Source: CAZVXI01 sp964631295
GTDB lineage: Bacteria; Planctomycetota; Phycisphaerae; Phycisphaerales; SM1A02
Direction of reading: 5' to 3'
Length of the DNA: 10,403 nucleotides
Assembly (NCBI GenBank): GCA_964631295.1
Contig: CAZVXI010000116.1
Coordinates: 1 to 10,403 of the forward strand
Shown here: one piece after another, positions 6,471-10,403 of the stretch
How positions within the stretch are numbered: the first letter of the stretch is position 1
Layout: each line of letters opens with the position of its first letter
The notes under the pieces: generated by a model
Database searches by the model: none
Told to the model about the DNA's origin: nothing
What the model saw: the letters and a program-made list of their open reading frames with translations, nothing else
Made by a program: the position numbers and the translations under genes

Positions 6471-7295
6471 ATGGCTCGAACCAGCCACATCATCAGCGCC
6501 TGCTTCGGAGCACTGTTCTGTGCAGCGATCGTGCAGCCATGGTCGACGCCGACGCATGACCATGTGCCGGCCGCATCGCTTGAGCGCGCCGCTGCCGCGA
6601 ACGAGCCAGTGAATCTCACGCAGGGCGAGCCTGTCACAAAGCGCGCAGACACTGCCACTGCCGACTTGGCGCCCTACCCCGTTGCGCCGAATATCTTCAC
6701 GGAAGAAATGGCGCGCAACTGCCTTGAGATTGCGCACATGATCGATCCGGACATGGCTGATCGGCTCGAACACCTGCACAACTCGGATCCTGCAAAGTTT
6801 CGTGTCCTGCTTGCATCAAGCGGGCGACGGTTGCTTTCGCTCGCGGAGTTGCGATCGCGCGATCCGAAGCTGTTCTCCATCAAGATGCAGGAGATGAAGA
6901 CAGACATGCGCGTGCTGGAAGTCGGCCGGGACCTGCGCCGTGCGGTCGAACGAGGTGATGAGACCGCGATCGCTGCGATCGAAGCTGAGCTTTCCTCGCT
7001 GCTTCACATGCAGTTTGCTTTTACGGTCGCATCACGAGCCGAGTACGTGCTGCGATTGGAGGAGCACGTTGAGCAACTCAAGAAAGAAATCGATGAGATG
7101 GTGACCAATATGGAGTCATTCATCGTGAAGCGTCTGGATGAGATCAAGTGTGGAGAGGCGCCCGTGCAGCCGTCCTGGCAACGGTTCTCCACATTCGATT
7201 ATTCAGGGCACTTCAACCCGTCGCTCGATGTCGGCCCGCATCCGCAGAGCCAGCCGACGAATGACGATTCGCACGGTCGCCAGCCCGACGAGTAG
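6471..7295 (+). CDS. Exported helical/coiled-coil protein of sigma cassette (274 aa)
   Basis: Function is unknown. The start at ATG 6471 is supported by AAGGA at 6458-6462, 8 bases upstream, and by the resulting N-terminal hydrophobic segment (HIISACFGALFCAAIVQPW), a likely signal peptide; there is no good lipobox. After a low-complexity Ala/Thr/Pro linker (about 30-75) comes a helical region with two spaced motifs, SDPAKF (105-110) and RDPKLF (130-135), each following a Leu-rich helix, like short helical repeats. A long amphipathic coiled-coil stretch lies at about 186-225 (YVLRLEEHVEQLKKEIDEMV). The C-terminal 40 residues are polar and Pro/His-rich, probably disordered. I associate exported helical proteins with such DP-x-F repeats with planctomycete sigma-factor neighbourhoods, but know no named family. 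It follows the candidate anti-sigma gene by 31 bases, so co-transcription is likely, and an extracytoplasmic sensor or effector role is possible. Convergent with the next gene across 13 bases. Confidence 0.82.
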   Translation: MARTSHIISACFGALFCAAIVQPWSTPTHDHVPAASLERAAAANEPVNLTQGEPVTKRADTATADLAPYPVAPNIFTEEMARNCLEIAHMIDPDMADRLEHLHNSDPAKFRVLLASSGRRLLSLAELRSRDPKLFSIKMQEMKTDMRVLEVGRDLRRAVERGDETAIAAIEAELSSLLHMQFAFTVASRAEYVLRLEEHVEQLKKEIDEMVTNMESFIVKRLDEIKCGEAPVQPSWQRFSTFDYSGHFNPSLDVGPHPQSQPTNDDSHGRQPDE

Positions 7296-7308
7296 AGTCA
7301 GGCGGAAT

Positions 7309-8316
7309 CTATTTCGGATCAAGTCGCTCGCGCAGCGATTCACCGACGAAGTTGAGCGACAGCAGCGTCAGCGCAATCAGCAGGCAGGGAAATACGAGCA
7401 GCCACCATCGCATGCGTACCGGGTTGAGTTCGCTGAGGCCCTGGGCTGCGAGGTTGCCCCAACTTGGCAGCGGTTCACGCACGCCGATGCCGAGGAAACT
7501 CAGGAATGATTCGGACAGAATCGCTGCGGGCACGGTGAGCGTCGCGTAGACAACGATCGGCCCGATGAGGTTTGGCAGCAGGTGACGGGTGAACTGTCGC
7601 CGGGCAGGCACCCCGATCGCGCGGGCGGCTTCCATGAACGGCTGCGCTCGCAGCGACAACACCTGCCCGCGAATCACGCGCGCCATCGTGAGCCAACTGA
7701 CTGACCCGATCGCGGCAAGCAGCGTGAGCACACTGATGAACTGCCGCGCGGTGGTTGGAAGATCTGTGCCGGCACGCTCCACGAAGCCGTCCACTGCCAC
7801 GGCAATCAGCACCACGATCAGCACATAAGGAAGGCCGTACAGCACATCGACGATGCGCATCATGAACGCGTCGACGCGTCCGCCGACGAACCCTGCGATT
7901 GAACCATAGCCGACGCCGATGATGACAGCGATGAATGCTGCACTGATGCCGATGCTCATGCTGATCGCGCCGCCAGCAAGGCAGCGCACCAGCAAGTCGC
8001 GGCCGAGTCGATCGGTGCCGAGGATCGGACGGGGGACTTGTCCATGCTGATCGCTGTACGCGTCGATGCGATCGCGTTCGTCTTCAGCGTGCGGAGCCCA
8101 CAGGGGTGGCAGGAGCGCTGCATCCGTGTCGTGCAGGTCGTAGCGCGGCGCGCGGCTCGCATCGTCTTGTCGTGGTGATGGCGAACTGATGCCAAACGTC
8201 CAGGGGATCGTTGCCAGGCACGCGAACGCCATCAGCAGCAGCGTGATTGCGCCGATCAGCCCGAATCGCGGGCGATGACGCGTGATGGGAGCAGGGTTGT
8301 CCGCAGCCGATGACAC
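7309..8316 (-). CDS. ABC transporter permease, OppC/DppC type (335 aa)
   Basis: This is an inner-membrane permease subunit of a peptide/nickel-type importer (binding-protein-dependent family 1). Evidence: a first membrane helix at about 19-41; the extracytoplasmic signature LGTDRLGRDLLVR (99-111) typical of OppC; four or five further helices; the ATPase-coupling EAA loop EAARAIGVPARRQFTRHLLPN (229-249); and the C-terminal FLSFLGIGVREPLPSWGNL (271-289) typical of the family. The segment between helix 1 and the LGTDRLGRD signature is about 55 residues, rich in Asp/Arg/Pro, and longer than in E. coli OppC. Start is GTG 8314-8316; a -10-like TACACT lies 6 bases upstream and there is no ribosome site. 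The partner subunits (OppA, B, D, F) are not adjacent: it is flanked by genes on the other strand. It either works with components encoded elsewhere or has been separated from its operon. Substrate unknown. Confidence 0.93.
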   Translation of the reverse strand: MSSAADNPAPITRHRPRFGLIGAITLLLMAFACLATIPWTFGISSPSPRQDDASRAPRYDLHDTDAALLPPLWAPHAEDERDRIDAYSDQHGQVPRPILGTDRLGRDLLVRCLAGGAISMSIGISAAFIAVIIGVGYGSIAGFVGGRVDAFMMRIVDVLYGLPYVLIVVLIAVAVDGFVERAGTDLPTTARQFISVLTLLAAIGSVSWLTMARVIRGQVLSLRAQPFMEAARAIGVPARRQFTRHLLPNLIGPIVVYATLTVPAAILSESFLSFLGIGVREPLPSWGNLAAQGLSELNPVRMRWWLLVFPCLLIALTLLSLNFVGESLRERLDPK

Positions 8317-8365
8317 GCGGCGAGTGTAGCAGCATCAGGATGCGCAATAGAATCGACCAGCGCGA
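8317..8365. promoter_or_regulatory. 49-base divergent promoter region with central dyad
   Basis: It must carry promoters for both neighbours. Minus strand: TACACT (complement of 8323-8328) lies 6 bases before the permease GTG. Plus strand: TAGAAT at 8348-8353 (5 of 6 to TATAAT) lies 12 bases before the ATG at 8366. Neither has a convincing -35. Between them is a perfect dyad, GCATC-AG-GATGC, at 8332-8343. The geometry would allow one regulator to cover both promoters. Confidence 0.45.
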
Positions 8366-9007
8366 ATGAAACGTCTGCTCCTTTTCATACTGCTGTCGGT
8401 TGTGCTCGGTGTGATCACGAGTTATCTGATCGCATGGGGATGTGCGCTGTTTGCATCAAGCCCGATGAAGGAAGTCTGGCTGACGAAGATGGACGAGAAC
8501 GAGCGATCGTGGCTGGTCAGTCAGCATGGCAGTGCCGGGTACACGTATCTCGTTGGTGGCGCGTGGACGTATGACGTCAGCGCGTGGGATGAGCGCGAGC
8601 CGCCGTGGTGGTCGCGTTCACTGCAGAAAGCTGTGCCCGAACACACGCGATTTCAACGGCAGACCGTGTGGGACTGCGAAGTGGTTGCCGGGTGGCCGGT
8701 CGTGTGCACGCGCTGCGATTTCACCGCAGAGCGAGTGCGCGGGCAGATTGTGTTGCATATCACACGGGGTGTTGAATCTGACCGGGTTCTGCCAAATGCT
8801 GTGCCACGCATCTACCCGATCGATCCGATCTGGCGTGGCCTGCTCGCCAACAGCGCGGTGTTCGGCAGCGCGTGGTTCATCCTGCTTGGTGTTCCGACCA
8901 TGATCGTTCGCGTTCGCCGACGCCGCGCCGGCCGATGCCTGCACTGCGGCTACGACCTGCGCGCGACCACAGGCGACAAATGCCCGGAGTGCGGGCGCGG
9001 CAAGTGA
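8366..9007 (+). CDS. Two-pass membrane protein with C-terminal zinc ribbon (213 aa)
   Basis: Function is unknown; this is a lineage-typical family. Membrane helix 1 is at about 4-28 and helix 2 at about 157-182, followed by a basic stretch (RVRRRRAGR) that places the C-terminus in the cytoplasm. That tail is a short zinc ribbon: CLHCGYDLRATTGDKCPECG, with ligands Cys191, Cys194, Cys206 and Cys209. I know this tail as recurrent in Phycisphaerae/Planctomycetota membrane proteins, and it is the main taxonomic hint in the window. The region between the helices (about 30-155) is Trp-rich (including PPWWSRS) and lies outside the membrane. It contains an extra cysteine pair, CTRC (114-117), plus Cys104, which may form a disulfide. 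The start ATG at 8366 has no Shine-Dalgarno. It is divergent from the permease and convergent with lpd across 31 bases. Confidence 0.85.
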   Translation: MKRLLLFILLSVVLGVITSYLIAWGCALFASSPMKEVWLTKMDENERSWLVSQHGSAGYTYLVGGAWTYDVSAWDEREPPWWSRSLQKAVPEHTRFQRQTVWDCEVVAGWPVVCTRCDFTAERVRGQIVLHITRGVESDRVLPNAVPRIYPIDPIWRGLLANSAVFGSAWFILLGVPTMIVRVRRRRAGRCLHCGYDLRATTGDKCPECGRGK

Positions 9008-9038
9008 TGCATTGAACGCTTCGCGACACGTCCGCCGA

Positions 9039-10403
<1,365 letters not shown>

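Noticed and set aside
9008..9038. Possible bidirectional terminator between convergent genes
   Set aside because: I found only direct CATTGA repeats and a 3-bp stem, no stable hairpin. The 7296-7308 and 170-202 gaps are likewise empty of recognisable terminators.

Overview
This is a GC-rich bacterial segment, densely coded on both strands. It most likely comes from a planctomycete of the Phycisphaerae type. The best lineage clue is the small membrane protein at 8366-9007, whose C-terminus is a CLHCGYDLR...CPECG zinc ribbon, a signature I associate with that group. The ECF sigma/membrane-protein pairing, the exported helical proteins of no named family and the general lack of Shine-Dalgarno sequences fit the same assignment, but no rRNA or other marker gene is present to prove it.

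Layout. (1) 2-169, plus strand: the tail of a rhodanese-like protein. (2) 4862 down to 203, minus strand: a tightly packed unit of a Ca2+/Na+ antiporter-family protein, a GT4 glycosyltransferase and a 762-residue exported helical protein of unknown function. The first two nearly abut and the last two overlap. (3) 4863-5097: a 235-base divergent control region. (4) 5098-7295, plus strand: an ECF sigma factor, a single-pass membrane protein with a duplicated cytoplasmic motif (candidate anti-sigma factor) and an exported coiled-coil protein. (5) 7309-8316, minus strand: a solitary OppC/DppC-type ABC permease. (6) 8317-8365: a 49-base divergent promoter region. (7) 8366-9007, plus strand: the membrane zinc-ribbon protein. 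(8) 9039-10403, minus strand: dihydrolipoamide dehydrogenase, cut by the window edge and lacking only its extreme N-terminus. There is no gene-free stretch above 300 bases, and I see no tRNA, rRNA, CRISPR array, insertion sequence or phage gene.

How the genes may work together. The plus-strand trio resembles a transmembrane signalling cassette: cytoplasmic sigma, membrane tether, and an exported helical protein that could sense or transmit an envelope signal. Its order recalls sigma/anti-sigma/periplasmic-sensor systems such as CnrYXH, although no homology to Cnr is claimed. It diverges from an envelope-related unit (ion exchange, glycosylation, large exported protein), so co-regulation across the shared intergenic region is plausible but unproven. 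The permease and lipoamide dehydrogenase look like ordinary transport and central-metabolism genes.

The most promising items for follow-up are the sigma cassette with its duplicated motif, the unassigned 762-residue exported protein, and -10-like hexamers lying 6-12 bases ahead of the start codons of three first-in-unit genes, which suggest leaderless or nearly leaderless transcripts.
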